From IMG/VR virus record IMGVR_UViG_3300032087_003663, positions 1-54,657 of that record: 54,657 nt of DNA, one strand, 5' to 3'. The stretch's first letter is position 1. Each line of letters begins with the position of its first letter. The stretch is from a virus. The position numbers were made by a program, and so were the translations under genes. Below, in pieces: positions 26,699-35,281 of the stretch. Under the pieces are notes generated by a model. The model ran no database searches. It was not told the origin of the DNA and saw only the letters and a list, made by a program, of their open reading frames with translations.

Positions 26699-27673
26699 CT
26701 ATGGATGAGCATTGGTGATCGTGATCGGCTCATCCGATGCGGATCGGTACGCTTCAAGGTCCAAAGACAGCGGAATCTCACCTCTGCCTGCCGTGTTTGG
26801 CGTGATTCTTGTTTGGCGCAACTCAGGCAAGGTAATCACCGTGCTGTAGGCAGACGGCACTTCAGGGTTCTTGGAACCCAAGAATGAAAGAATACCCTCA
26901 CCCTTGAAGTCGTTGATGTAAAGGTTGGTGTGCGAACTCGAAGTGTAAGGAGTTCTGACCCTCATCCTGATCGTTCTTCCATTTGTCTGGACGCATGTTA
27001 CGCTCAAGAAGTTTCGCGTCTTGGGAGTCAAGTTGTTGTCAATGCGCAAGCTGAAAGCGTCAAAGTAATACTCAGTCGAGCTTCCGCCATCGGGAGTCAT
27101 CTCAAGCTTTCCATCGCCAAGAAGCCAGTACAATCGTTCTTCTGAAGGCAGGGATGGTGCGGTAGCTGGGTAGGTTGCGTCATGTTCCTCGTAACCCATC
27201 ACCTGTAACGTCAGTCTCATCACCTGCTCCTGCCCACCGATGCTCGCGGTCGATGTCATGGTTGCTGAGTTGACACTACACCTTCGATAGATAACCGTGC
27301 CTTGGTCGCGCTTGAGCATGATGTCAAAAGGCTTGAGATCAAAAACTTCGTCGGTTGTGAATGTGGTTCCACTAGCATCGTTTCCAAGTATTCTCGGAAG
27401 CCAGTTGTCTAGCTCGTAAGGACCAACTTCAAGCGTGAACTGACCAACAACAATTCTCGCGCCGTGACGAGTATGGTTCCCGATTTTGTCAATAGTTCCA
27501 GTCAGGCCATTGCCTCCGAGGAGCGTATCCGTGAAGCGGATACCTTCGCTCAGGATTTCATACCGCTCTGAATTGGCATCAAAGGTTGCCGGGTTGCAAT
27601 CCACAATGTCGCTGTCCTCGACCAACATCGAGGTGTAAACGCCTTGGCTTCCACAAGTGTCGATACAGGTCAT
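26699..27673 (-). CDS. Tail tube (major tail) protein (324 aa)
   Basis: The segment LSEGIRFTDTLLGGNGLTGT, then HTRHGARIVVGQFTLEVGPYELDNWLPRILG, matches the core of phage tail-tube proteins (beta barrel plus a loop ending in an LP.ILG helix). The remainder is beta-rich. Its start overlaps the tail-completion gene (ATGA at 27670). Presence of this gene without sheath or baseplate wedge genes is my main reason for calling the virion siphovirus-like. Confidence 0.82.
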   Translation of the reverse strand: MTCIDTCGSQGVYTSMLVEDSDIVDCNPATFDANSERYEILSEGIRFTDTLLGGNGLTGTIDKIGNHTRHGARIVVGQFTLEVGPYELDNWLPRILGNDASGTTFTTDEVFDLKPFDIMLKRDQGTVIYRRCSVNSATMTSTASIGGQEQVMRLTLQVMGYEEHDATYPATAPSLPSEERLYWLLGDGKLEMTPDGGSSTEYYFDAFSLRIDNNLTPKTRNFLSVTCVQTNGRTIRMRVRTPYTSSSHTNLYINDFKGEGILSFLGSKNPEVPSAYSTVITLPELRQTRITPNTAGRGEIPLSLDLEAYRSASDEPITITNAHP

Positions 27674-28134
27674 GCCCGATCCTCCCTGAATACGGTGCTA
27701 ATTTCAATCGTGTCGATGTCGTACTTGCGACTAACAACATCGTCCGTGTCGTAGTCGCCCATCGAAGTAAAACTGTACAGTTCGCCATTCATTCCGGTTG
27801 CCCTGCGGTCTTGGAATAAGTCTCGTATTTTGTCGCGAATTAGCTCGTAATCTGTGGCCCCAGAAGATTGCCTTGTGCTGCTGCCTGAAACAAAAACCAC
27901 CAGTGTTTTTCGAACAACATCACGCACTCCGCTAAATGTGCGACCAGGCTGACTACCAAGCGGCTTCATCCATACACCACTTTTGACTGTTTCCGTGAAT
28001 CGCTTGCCAGTGACTCCAGGTATCTTTTTCAAAAGTTCTGGCCTGCGCACACTGACACCGTCAGGCCAGTTGTCATTAACCAACTGTGCATGTGTGGTGG
28101 AAACCGACCAGTCTGTGTGCTGTATGCCTGTCAT
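27670..28134 (-). CDS. Tail completion/neck protein candidate (154 aa)
   Basis: Small alpha/beta protein with VRKTLVVFVSGSSTRQS, YELIRDKIRDLFQDRRA and a final YDIDTIEISTVFREDRA, the size, layout and position of a head-tail terminator or tail completion protein (just upstream of the tail tube). The assignment rests mainly on gene order. Confidence 0.7.
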   Translation of the reverse strand: MTGIQHTDWSVSTTHAQLVNDNWPDGVSVRRPELLKKIPGVTGKRFTETVKSGVWMKPLGSQPGRTFSGVRDVVRKTLVVFVSGSSTRQSSGATDYELIRDKIRDLFQDRRATGMNGELYSFTSMGDYDTDDVVSRKYDIDTIEISTVFREDRA

Positions 28135-28139
28135 CCTTG

Positions 28140-29342
28140 TTAGCTCTCTGAAACGTAGATAGTCTTTTCGAGATGATCTACTTGAATGTTCGGATAGCTT
28201 CCTCGCTTTGTGTAAGGCGGGTCTTGCTCCATCGCATACCTAAGCTGCTCGTCAGCCTCGACCATCAGCGTTCGATACTCGCGTATATCGCCCCGGCCAA
28301 TCCTTGACATTTGCGCCTCTGCGTAACTCTTGACTGCAAGCAAAAGCCTTGGGGAAATGTCTAGTGTATCGGTGATAACCAGTTTTCCGTCACTCATGCT
28401 TGGAATGCCAGCAACCATGAATGAAGTCGTGCTAGACTGCTCTGTGATAAATCCCTCAAATGCGACAGGAACTTCGCTTGAGATACCAAACCCTAATTCC
28501 GCCTCTGGCGACGATGAAGTCGTGGCGGCAACTCTTACAAGCGACCCCACAAGACTGATGCCAACCGGAACTGGGGTTGATAAGGTCACCACCGATCCTG
28601 ATGTGCTGACACCAGAGCAAAACTCCAAGACCTTGGGGATGCGAGCAGTCCGCATGTAAGCAATATCGACTTCCACTGCGCTGGTAGCAGCAGGGCTGAC
28701 TCGCATCTCAGTACGCTGCTTTCCATCAAGCATGGCCGAACGAAAGCAAACCATCCTTGGATCACTTCCCCTGTAAATGCGAGGCCTGTCGTATTCGCGA
28801 AATGTCTTAACATCCACTGGATGCAAACATCTGTCCTCGCCGTTGTACCAAACGTCATACACCTCTCTTACGTCACCTGGAATTAAAACCCTGTCTTGAC
28901 GCAGTGAAAATGCTGCGGGATTTTCAACTTGCCCGTTCCAGTCTTCAAGCGTTATCTGCGTATCACTTTCTCTACTTTTAACACGATAGGCTCGATCATC
29001 GCCTATGTAAAAACTGCACTTATCTGCATACGCAGGCCAAGCAGGCGAAGTCCTGGTAACCACCCCAGAGGAACTTATAGAAACACTGCCTTCCTTGTCT
29101 TCTGGATTCAAATAGACTGTGGTTTCGTCGTCGTAAAGATTCCATTGGTGGCGAGTGAGAGCCTGCTCGTAACCCCACATTGCTGATCGCTTTGCCCTGC
29201 GAACATCCATCTCGTTGTCGCTGAGATCGAACACATCCATCACATGAGACACCAATCCTTGTAGAGTCAGGACTCTGCTTGTGTCTTGGGATATTGTGGG
29301 CGAACTTGCGCCGCTTGCTGTAGTTCCATTTACAGTAGTCAT
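28140..29342 (-). CDS. Head-tail connector-like protein (400 aa)
   Basis: N-terminal helices (LVSHVMDVFDLSDNEMDVRR, AKRSAMWGYEQALTRHQW) precede beta segments (VYLNPEDKEGSVSISSSG, DRAYRVKSRESDTQITLEDW) and a C-terminal helix (PRLLLAVKSYAEAQMSRIGR). This helix-beta-helix arrangement and position between the fibre and tail-completion genes suggest an adaptor/connector protein of the neck. No direct family recognition. Confidence 0.72.
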   Translation of the reverse strand: MTTVNGTTASGASSPTISQDTSRVLTLQGLVSHVMDVFDLSDNEMDVRRAKRSAMWGYEQALTRHQWNLYDDETTVYLNPEDKEGSVSISSSGVVTRTSPAWPAYADKCSFYIGDDRAYRVKSRESDTQITLEDWNGQVENPAAFSLRQDRVLIPGDVREVYDVWYNGEDRCLHPVDVKTFREYDRPRIYRGSDPRMVCFRSAMLDGKQRTEMRVSPAATSAVEVDIAYMRTARIPKVLEFCSGVSTSGSVVTLSTPVPVGISLVGSLVRVAATTSSSPEAELGFGISSEVPVAFEGFITEQSSTTSFMVAGIPSMSDGKLVITDTLDISPRLLLAVKSYAEAQMSRIGRGDIREYRTLMVEADEQLRYAMEQDPPYTKRGSYPNIQVDHLEKTIYVSES

Positions 29343-29345
29343 TCG

Positions 29346-31838
29346 TTAGCTCACAGTGAATGCGGTTGGATTTGTAAAGTTGACGCCACTGCGTTGACAC
29401 CACAGGTAGTAGCTTCCGGCATCAAGCTGGAAAGTAGCCTGTCCCGCCTGATTAGTTACCAGCGTCCCAGCCACTACGTTTGCTCCTAATTCATCTGTTG
29501 TTACCCAAACATCAACAGCGTTGGCTGGCACATTGTCTATGTTGACCGTAACTGTGTGAGAGATCGCACCCGACCCAATGGGCTGACCGCCACCCGTGAC
29601 TGCGTTAGCGTCAACTTGATTGGCGATTGTAAAAGTCAAGCTGTCAGTCTTGCTTTTGATTGCTGCGATAGATGCGTTGTCTGGATTGACTGTCGCAAAG
29701 CCAGATGCCTTGAAAACGTCTTCGTTTGTGCCACTGGTAAACTCTTGGTATATCTCGGATGCCGTGGGAGGTGCTGTGGAAAGAGAGTAACCAGACTTGT
29801 CATTGTTTGTGCTAACAATAACCATGTCCGTAGAGGCGTCAAAATCGTTCAGAGCAGTTATGCTTGCTGCCGTTGCTAACAGTGACACATCAGCTTGGCT
29901 TGCTGTCCTACTGGCAGCGTCTGTGGTTACTGTCTGTGTCGCTGGATCAAAGTCATTTAGTGCGGAAATGGAAGCAGGGATGTCAGTTCCAGTGTCAACA
30001 AGGACGGCATCCACAACCGCATCAATAGTCGAAAGCTGTGTATCGAGGTTCGCTGAAGCAAGTCCAACAGCAGCTCTTACATCGGCTTGCGTTAAACCAC
30101 CACCGCCACCACTCGGAGCGTTCTCCAATGCGTTAGTTGTGTACTGATATACTGACCCATCTTGAACTAGCGCAGTGTCTATCTTGTCCGTGACAGATTT
30201 TATCGCTGTGACATCTGCTGCGTTGGATGTTGTCACTGCATTTGTGACCGAACCAACAGTCGTCACATTTGCGACTGCATCTGAAGCGGGGTCGAAGTCA
30301 TTAAGCGAAGAAATGCTTGCTGCTGTGGCTAACGATGAAACATCTGCCTGACTAGCAGTCCTGCTCGCTGCATCTGTGGTTACGGTCTGCGTGGCTGGGT
30401 CGAAATCGTTGAGTGCAGACACACTTGCTGCTGTGGCTAATGAAGATACGTCTGCGCGGAAGGTGTCTTGCCTGCTGGATGCGGTGAAGTAATTGTAGAT
30501 CGTTGCCGCATCATCTCCCCCGCCGCCCGTGACCGCATTGCAGTCAAGCTCATTGGCGTTACTGAACACCATTTGATCTGTCTTAACTTTGATTGCATCC
30601 ACATTTGAATCAACAACCGCAAGGTCCGATGTCGTTGCCAGCGAGGATACATCGGCTTGGCTCGCCGTCCTGCTTGCTGCGTCTGTGGTTACGGTATCAG
30701 TAGCGGGGTCGAAGTCGTTTAACGCAGAGATACTTGCTGCCGTTGCTAATGATGAAACATCGGCTTGACTCGCTGTTCTGCTTGCTGCGTCAGTTGTCAC
30801 TGTCTGCGTGGCTGGATCAAAGTCATTCAAGCCAGAAATGCTTGCTGCTGTTGCCAAGGAAGTAAGCGCACCACTGTCTGGAAGATTGTCAGTGACTGAT
30901 TTGATCCCGTCTACAACTGTATCTACTGTACTGAGCGCGGAGGCCGTTGCGATGGAGGTCAATGCTCCGCTATCAGGAAGGTTGTCTGTCACCGCTTTGA
31001 TTGCTGTGACATCCGATGCGTTGGATGTGGTAACTGCGCTTGTAACGCTTCCGACTGTCGTGACGCTTGCCACTGCATCTGTGGAAGGATCAAAATCATT
31101 TAGCGAAGAAATTGCGCTTGATATTGATGTTTGGTTTGCTGCTGTGGCGTCACCGATTGATGCCGGTACGTCAGAAAACTCAATTTCGGCATCGTTGATC
31201 GAAAGTACGTTTCCAGCCGCATTGAAGTCTTCAAGAACAATCGACCAGCTTCCGTCAACAACGTCAGCATCAGTCAGGTCAACTTCAGTCTGTATGATCT
31301 TGTTTGACAGACTTGTAGAAAGCGTCACTCCTGAAATCAGATCAAAACCTCCAGATGGCCCACCTGATGGTGGATGGAGTGTCAATCGCCAGTCTGATGC
31401 CGAAGCAACACTCCCGCTTATCTTGAGCCGAACAATTGCTTTTTGCACCTTCGGGAAATTTGTTGCCGCATCATTGTTCAGATACACATCAACGTAATCG
31501 GTTCCGCTGGAGTTGTTGAATGTGTAATGCCTAGACAAAGCCAAGGCCGAAACATCTGCCTTGAAGTCAGCCTGAACAACTGGGAATGCTTGAGCGAAGC
31601 TGTTGACCGCATTTGTTAGCACCATCACCGCAGACAAGTGATCTGCATTTGTTTCAGCTTGCGTGAGATCAAGAACCCAGACTCCGTTGCCCAAGTGCGA
31701 TGCAGTGTTGCTGCTCGTAGCCTGCGCTGCTCCATCCTTGGAAAGATAGACAGTCGGTGTTCCGGTCGTCACCGCTGCTCCGTCCGCAGTTGCTATAGCG
31801 ATGAAGCTAATGTGTTGTCCTGTGGTATTCTTAATCAT
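29346..31838 (-). CDS. Repeat-rich fibre-like structural protein (830 aa)
   Basis: The N-terminal 230 residues look like beta-sandwich domains (FIAIATADGAAVTTGTPTVY; YTFNNSSGTDYVDVYLNND). Residues about 235-690 are built of imperfect repeats with the core LNDFDPATQTVTTDAASRTA, each followed by SQADVSSLATAASIS. The C-terminus (about 750-830) is an Ig-like beta domain (HTVTVNIDNVPANAVDVWVT). The repeats suggest an elongated trimeric or helical shaft. A tail or head fibre is most likely. Its TGA overlaps the preceding gene's start region by ATGA. Confidence 0.85.
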   Translation of the reverse strand: MIKNTTGQHISFIAIATADGAAVTTGTPTVYLSKDGAAQATSSNTASHLGNGVWVLDLTQAETNADHLSAVMVLTNAVNSFAQAFPVVQADFKADVSALALSRHYTFNNSSGTDYVDVYLNNDAATNFPKVQKAIVRLKISGSVASASDWRLTLHPPSGGPSGGFDLISGVTLSTSLSNKIIQTEVDLTDADVVDGSWSIVLEDFNAAGNVLSINDAEIEFSDVPASIGDATAANQTSISSAISSLNDFDPSTDAVASVTTVGSVTSAVTTSNASDVTAIKAVTDNLPDSGALTSIATASALSTVDTVVDGIKSVTDNLPDSGALTSLATAASISGLNDFDPATQTVTTDAASRTASQADVSSLATAASISALNDFDPATDTVTTDAASRTASQADVSSLATTSDLAVVDSNVDAIKVKTDQMVFSNANELDCNAVTGGGGDDAATIYNYFTASSRQDTFRADVSSLATAASVSALNDFDPATQTVTTDAASRTASQADVSSLATAASISSLNDFDPASDAVANVTTVGSVTNAVTTSNAADVTAIKSVTDKIDTALVQDGSVYQYTTNALENAPSGGGGGLTQADVRAAVGLASANLDTQLSTIDAVVDAVLVDTGTDIPASISALNDFDPATQTVTTDAASRTASQADVSLLATAASITALNDFDASTDMVIVSTNNDKSGYSLSTAPPTASEIYQEFTSGTNEDVFKASGFATVNPDNASIAAIKSKTDSLTFTIANQVDANAVTGGGQPIGSGAISHTVTVNIDNVPANAVDVWVTTDELGANVVAGTLVTNQAGQATFQLDAGSYYLWCQRSGVNFTNPTAFTVS
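29820..31110 (-). repeat. Imperfect tandem repeats in the fibre gene
   Basis: Sequence encoding the LNDFDPATxTVTTDAASRTA unit recurs at about 29837-29970, 30272-30430, 30638-30740 and 30740-30860, with further diverged LNDFDP/SVTDNLPDSGAL units to 31100. DNA identity between units is high, so recombination between copies could change fibre length. Confidence 0.8.
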
Positions 31839-32260
31839 TGATTAAATCCTGTGACGTTATTGATGTTGTTGACATAATACGCCTTGAAAGATGCTCCACC
31901 AGATACTTCCGCTATCAGCGAGGCAGATGAAACTGAGATTGAGTTCATCATCATGTCTGATAAATGAAACTCCCAAGTCCCATCAAAGCTTGAAGGGTAG
32001 TTGCTGCTTGATACCACCAGTGTCTCTGTTCTTGATCCGCTGCCAAACGGCAGGCCACCGCTAAAAAATATGTAGTGAGTGCCATAGTCTGGGTCGTTTA
32101 CATAGCACTCAACACCTTGCCAACTGCTACTTGAAAACGTAACACTCAACGTGATCTTTGTAATGTTTGAAGAAACAGCATCGAGGTTGGAAACTGAAAC
32201 ATCTTGCTGAACCGAGTAACCGGATTGCGATGTGCTGTTCGTGTAAGTATAGGTTGGCAT
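31835..32260 (-). CDS. Beta-sandwich fibre-tip-like protein (141 aa)
   Basis: Ser/Thr/Tyr-rich all-beta sequence (YTYTNSTSQSGYSVQQDVSV, SNITKITLSVTFSSSSWQGV) with FSGGLPFGSGSRTETLVVSS and DGTWEFHLSD, reminiscent of P-domain-like jelly rolls, in which a strand DGTWxLxxxD is typical. Probably a small adhesion or decoration domain working with the fibre encoded immediately downstream. Confidence 0.75.
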   Translation of the reverse strand: MPTYTYTNSTSQSGYSVQQDVSVSNLDAVSSNITKITLSVTFSSSSWQGVECYVNDPDYGTHYIFFSGGLPFGSGSRTETLVVSSSNYPSSFDGTWEFHLSDMMMNSISVSSASLIAEVSGGASFKAYYVNNINNVTGFNQ

Positions 32261-32266
32261 GGATTA

Positions 32267-32494
32267 TCAGCCGCTCCCTAGTTCCTTCTTGAACTCATCG
32301 AGCTTGCGACCAGCTTGCTTTGCAAGTTCCGCCCACAGCGCAACTCGATCCGACTCGCAGTCACGCAGCTTTTCTGATGTGTCTTTGTGAAACTGCGACT
32401 GTTGCTTGTATAGAAAACCCACGGCACTTCCGAGGACTCCACAGGCGGTTAGCAGCATCCCAACTGTTGTTGGATCAACTGTTGCTAGAATCAT
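32267..32494 (-). CDS. Membrane protein, holin/spanin-like (75 aa)
   Basis: I choose ATG 32494 (MILATVDPTTVGMLLTACGV), which overlaps the upstream stop by ATGA and has GGAGACG as ribosome site. One hydrophobic helix (about 8-28, GMLLTACGVLGSAVGFLY) is followed by a charged coiled-coil tail (KDTSEKLRDCESDRVALWAELAKQAGRK). This is the layout of inner-membrane spanin subunits or class III-like holins. It is the last gene of the membrane/protease cassette at 32267-34753. Confidence 0.75.
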   Translation of the reverse strand: MILATVDPTTVGMLLTACGVLGSAVGFLYKQQSQFHKDTSEKLRDCESDRVALWAELAKQAGRKLDEFKKELGSG

Positions 32495-32838
32495 CGTCGT
32501 CTCCATCGAAAAAAGATTCCTCGACGGACACGCTGACAAGATGAACGAACAGCAGTTCGCACTGGCTTGTTCTCTTGCACGTTCTTCACGACTCCGCAAA
32601 CACCGTTTACACAACTGGCAACAGCCTTCTTGACCGGCTTATTGGCTTCCTCCAAGCTTGCCTCTGCTGCCTCTGATGCGGTCAGGATGATAGGCTCGGA
32701 AACCTTCTCGTAGTGATCCTGATACTCTTCTGCTGTCGCACCCTCTGACATTTGACCGACGAACGCCGCAACGACTGCGAAGATCACTGATCCTGCCATG
32801 AAATACAGGCAAGCGTCTGCTAATTTTGCAAGTCTCAT
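32491..32838 (-). CDS. Membrane-anchored protein (115 aa)
   Basis: Start ATG 32838 is preferred over TTG 32844 because GGAAGG lies at the right distance. A hydrophobic segment (ACLYFMAGSVIFAVVAAFVG, about residues 10-29) follows a basic N-terminus. The remainder has SCVNGVCGVVKNVQENK and a very basic end (RSSCQRVRRGIFFRWRRR). It overlaps the protease gene and the next gene by a few bases. It could be a periplasmic lysis factor; the basic amphipathic tail recalls membrane-disrupting peptides. Confidence 0.72.
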   Translation of the reverse strand: MRLAKLADACLYFMAGSVIFAVVAAFVGQMSEGATAEEYQDHYEKVSEPIILTASEAAEASLEEANKPVKKAVASCVNGVCGVVKNVQENKPVRTAVRSSCQRVRRGIFFRWRRR

Positions 32839-32840
32839 TT

Positions 32841-33617
32841 TCAACCTTCCTTGACCGCTTTAACGGAACGAACTGCTACTGACTCAAATGGTTTTGCTTT
32901 GGAGTTCCAGACTGTTCCGTAGCCCTTGTCACCCCACTTCTCACCCCAGCTATTAACGAAGCCAAGGCCATATTCGATGTTTCTTCCGCTGCCCCGGTAC
33001 AGTCCTTGCAGGCCAGCAACGAGGTGTCTCCACCAGCTAAATGCCAATGTGCATGGTGATGGGTCGATGGGATCAATGAGAGCAGACATCACTGCATCAA
33101 AGCTATCGCGAGGAAGCTCCTCGAAAGTCACAAGCTTGTGCTTCTTGCAGTCTGCAATCACCTTCGGGTCAGTCTCCAGTGACCTGTTGTTGCTGTACTG
33201 GGGCCATGTGTCGTAGGTAGCGATTCCCCTCTGTTGCACGAAACTGGTAGCTTCAATTCCATATCCACCTTGGTTTCTGTACCTCTTGCCCATTGCTGCT
33301 GTACTGTGCGGGTTCAAGTTAGGCACAGGATCAATGCCCTGCGCTGCGTATCGGTTGGTGATACAGCCGACAGTTCCGTACATCCAGCAATAACCGTATC
33401 GACCCTGATTTTCCACGGGAATGCTGTTTCCCTTGTGGACATCCATTGGGCTTGTGCGATTCTTTTTCTGTAGCTCGATCAGCTCCACCCAGTCTTTGCG
33501 AGGGTAGATCGCGCCGCTGTACTCTGGGTGCGAACTGAACTGTGGATGCAAGTCCCAGTCGCGAGACTCGTACCCACATACTCCATCGGTATTTGCGTCC
33601 CAGCTAATGTCGCTCAC
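32841..33617 (-). CDS. Papain-like (C1 family) cysteine protease (258 aa)
   Basis: PVENQGRYGYCWMYGTVGC gives the oxyanion Gln71 and nucleophile Cys77. SWWRHLVAGLQGL gives His198. GLGFVNSWGEKWGDKGYG gives Asn222 in the classic NSWG context. All four catalytic positions of the papain family are therefore present and in order. No signal peptide or propeptide is evident, so export would need a holin-like partner. The GTG start at 33617 overlaps the previous stop and has AAGGAG. It lies among small membrane proteins and no other lysin is visible nearby, so a lysis role is my leading inference; virion maturation is the alternative. Confidence 0.88.
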   Translation of the reverse strand: MSDISWDANTDGVCGYESRDWDLHPQFSSHPEYSGAIYPRKDWVELIELQKKNRTSPMDVHKGNSIPVENQGRYGYCWMYGTVGCITNRYAAQGIDPVPNLNPHSTAAMGKRYRNQGGYGIEATSFVQQRGIATYDTWPQYSNNRSLETDPKVIADCKKHKLVTFEELPRDSFDAVMSALIDPIDPSPCTLAFSWWRHLVAGLQGLYRGSGRNIEYGLGFVNSWGEKWGDKGYGTVWNSKAKPFESVAVRSVKAVKEG

Positions 33618-34066
33618 AGCCTGCTCCTTATCTCTGAGATCGCATCGTCGATACTACCCGGCATCGGGATGCAATCGAGCCGACCAGACTTTGACCGAAA
33701 CACCACTGCTGGTGCTTGTCCGTAGCCAATCTCTGCCATTTCTTGCAGCCACTTCTCCGCGCCGGATGTGTCTTGACCGACTTCAAGTCGCCGCTTCTCG
33801 ATTCCGTTCTCGTCGCAGAAATCATCCACCTTCATGCTCACGCTCGCCTGACCCTGCCCCGGCGTCATACTCTCGTCCGTCACAAATAACACCTGTGCAG
33901 ACTTCTCTGAAGGGACAGCAACCGAAGGAGCAAACTTTTTCCAGTAGCTGCTGTCGTAAACAACCCACGCAAGCGCAAGAACAAGCAGCAAATTCACATT
34001 TACTTTCTTGACTGGCTTCTGCTTTTCTTGGGCAGGCGCAGGGGTGTCTTGGAGGATGTCGATCAC
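33614..34066 (-). CDS. Membrane-anchored thioredoxin-like fold protein without CxxC (150 aa)
   Basis: A transmembrane helix (VNLLLVLALAWVVYDSSYW, about residues 24-42) anchors a domain with VDDFCDENGIEKRRLEVGQD, WLQEMAEIGYGQAPAVVFRS and GRLDCIPMPGSIDDAISEIR. The strand-helix pattern with a cis-Pro-like APAVVF resembles thioredoxin/glutaredoxin folds, but the active-site CxxC is missing. GTG start by overlap (GTGA). Adjacent to the protease and membrane genes; may be a structural or redox-inactive partner. Confidence 0.7.
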   Translation of the reverse strand: MIDILQDTPAPAQEKQKPVKKVNVNLLLVLALAWVVYDSSYWKKFAPSVAVPSEKSAQVLFVTDESMTPGQGQASVSMKVDDFCDENGIEKRRLEVGQDTSGAEKWLQEMAEIGYGQAPAVVFRSKSGRLDCIPMPGSIDDAISEIRSRL

Positions 34067-34446
34067 TGGTCATCTCCGACTTTGATTTCGATGGATCGGA
34101 TGCGTTCATCCAGGCTGTTAAGCGTTGCAATAAGTTTTTCAGCATCCACTTTCTCCTCGATGACTTGAGCAGCTCGGTCTACCTTCGGCATCTTTGCCCT
34201 TATGTAATCGACAGCTTTCTCCGCTGCTGGAGCAAGTCCGCCAACCACCATGATTGCAACTAGGCCAACCATTTGGATCGCGCTGACTGCCGCAGTGAGA
34301 AAAAGCGTGACCAACGAAACACTCTCGAAACCTTCCGTATCTTTCTTCTGGAACCACTCGAATGCTCCAACTGAATAAAGCTTCCACGCTAGAAACAGAA
34401 CGAAGCAACCAACTAGAAACTGAAAGCTTTTGTTATTTCTCAGCAT
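34063..34446 (-). CDS. Two-helix membrane protein, holin candidate (127 aa)
   Basis: Two hydrophobic segments (SFQFLVGCFVLFLAWKLY, about 7-24; LVTLFLTAAVSAIQMVGLVAIMVV, about 45-68) are followed by a soluble coiled-coil C-terminus (VIEEKVDAEKLIATLNSLDERIRSIEIK). Size, topology and position beside a protease suggest a holin. The ribosome site is GGAGAACC. Confidence 0.72.
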   Translation of the reverse strand: MLRNNKSFQFLVGCFVLFLAWKLYSVGAFEWFQKKDTEGFESVSLVTLFLTAAVSAIQMVGLVAIMVVGGLAPAAEKAVDYIRAKMPKVDRAAQVIEEKVDAEKLIATLNSLDERIRSIEIKVGDDQ

Positions 34447-34753
34447 AGCCCGGTTCTCCTTTAGCGAACTGCGGTGGAACTGACTCGATGTTGAACAGGT
34501 TTTCGTCGAGCCATTTTTCTACAAGCTTCTCAACCATCTTCATTGCGACGGCGAGCAAGATGCCTCCAATCACAGAGTCAAACTTTTTGCTTTCGATGAG
34601 CGTTTGACGAGTTTCCCCGACCGCAATCCTTAGAATCTCTGGTTTGTTTAGGTGAGGAGTAATGAAACGACGAACCGTACCTAGATACACCAGTCTCGCA
34701 GACGACCGGACATCGACTCTTCGCTCCTTGCTCATTAAATAGTTCACCATCAT
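34433..34753 (-). CDS. Hypothetical protein with one hydrophobic segment (106 aa)
   Basis: The basic N-terminus (SKERRVDVRSSARLVYLG) precedes a weak hydrophobic segment (VIGGILLAVAMKMVEKLV). No family is recognised. Overlapping junctions on both sides place it in the same translational chain as the membrane/protease cassette. Confidence 0.68.
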   Translation of the reverse strand: MMVNYLMSKERRVDVRSSARLVYLGTVRRFITPHLNKPEILRIAVGETRQTLIESKKFDSVIGGILLAVAMKMVEKLVEKWLDENLFNIESVPPQFAKGEPGYAEK

Positions 34754-35265
34754 TCCCTTGGCTTGCTATGCTTGCTTATAAGCTTGTTTCTCAGGTCTGT
34801 CCTCGCATTATCGCTATTCCGGCATTTTTCATCTAGCTTTGCATCGCTTGACCTCGCTCGTTGTTCAAGCCTATCCACGATGTCTTTTGCCAACCGCGTC
34901 TTTTTCTTTTTGCCCCTGTAGGCATTGACCTTGACCATGCCGTCGATATCGAGCTGCTTTTCCATTGCTGACGCCCTGACATCCCCAGTTCCTGATACCC
35001 ACGCGGCGGGATCGTTATATTTCCCAAGCTGACCGTTGTACGTTTTTCCTTGAGTATTGATTCCGCTACGCCTTGCGATCTTGGTGATGGCTTCAAGATT
35101 GTCATCAGCCATCGAAGACATGCGTCCATGTTCCCGACGATTGAAGTCTGCGTCTGTATTCCAGCTACCTGGAGGCTTTTGAAACGCAAGCATCGCTGCC
35201 ATGTTTGGTGAGTTTCCCTCTGAGATTAGCCAGTCGTAGACATCCCTAAGACCAGCGGAATCCAT
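34750..35265 (-). CDS. Conserved-looking phage protein next to portal (171 aa)
   Basis: Start ATG 35265 (MDSAGLRDVYDWLISEG) is preferred, with GAGG 9 nt upstream; the longer frame to 35340 would overlap the portal gene by 59 nt. The core (ARRSGINTQGKTYNGQLGKY, DPAAWVSGTGDVRASAMEK) reads like a small structural or assembly protein found downstream of portal genes in environmental phages. The Lys-rich stretch GKKKKTRLAK suggests nucleic-acid contact. Function unknown. Confidence 0.72.
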   Translation of the reverse strand: MDSAGLRDVYDWLISEGNSPNMAAMLAFQKPPGSWNTDADFNRREHGRMSSMADDNLEAITKIARRSGINTQGKTYNGQLGKYNDPAAWVSGTGDVRASAMEKQLDIDGMVKVNAYRGKKKKTRLAKDIVDRLEQRARSSDAKLDEKCRNSDNARTDLRNKLISKHSKPRE

Positions 35266-35281
35266 CTCTGCCTCAATGCTC

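Noticed and set aside
29820-31110. CRISPR-like regular repeats
   Set aside because: Repeats are coding, imperfect and in frame with a structural protein; no spacers of constant length.
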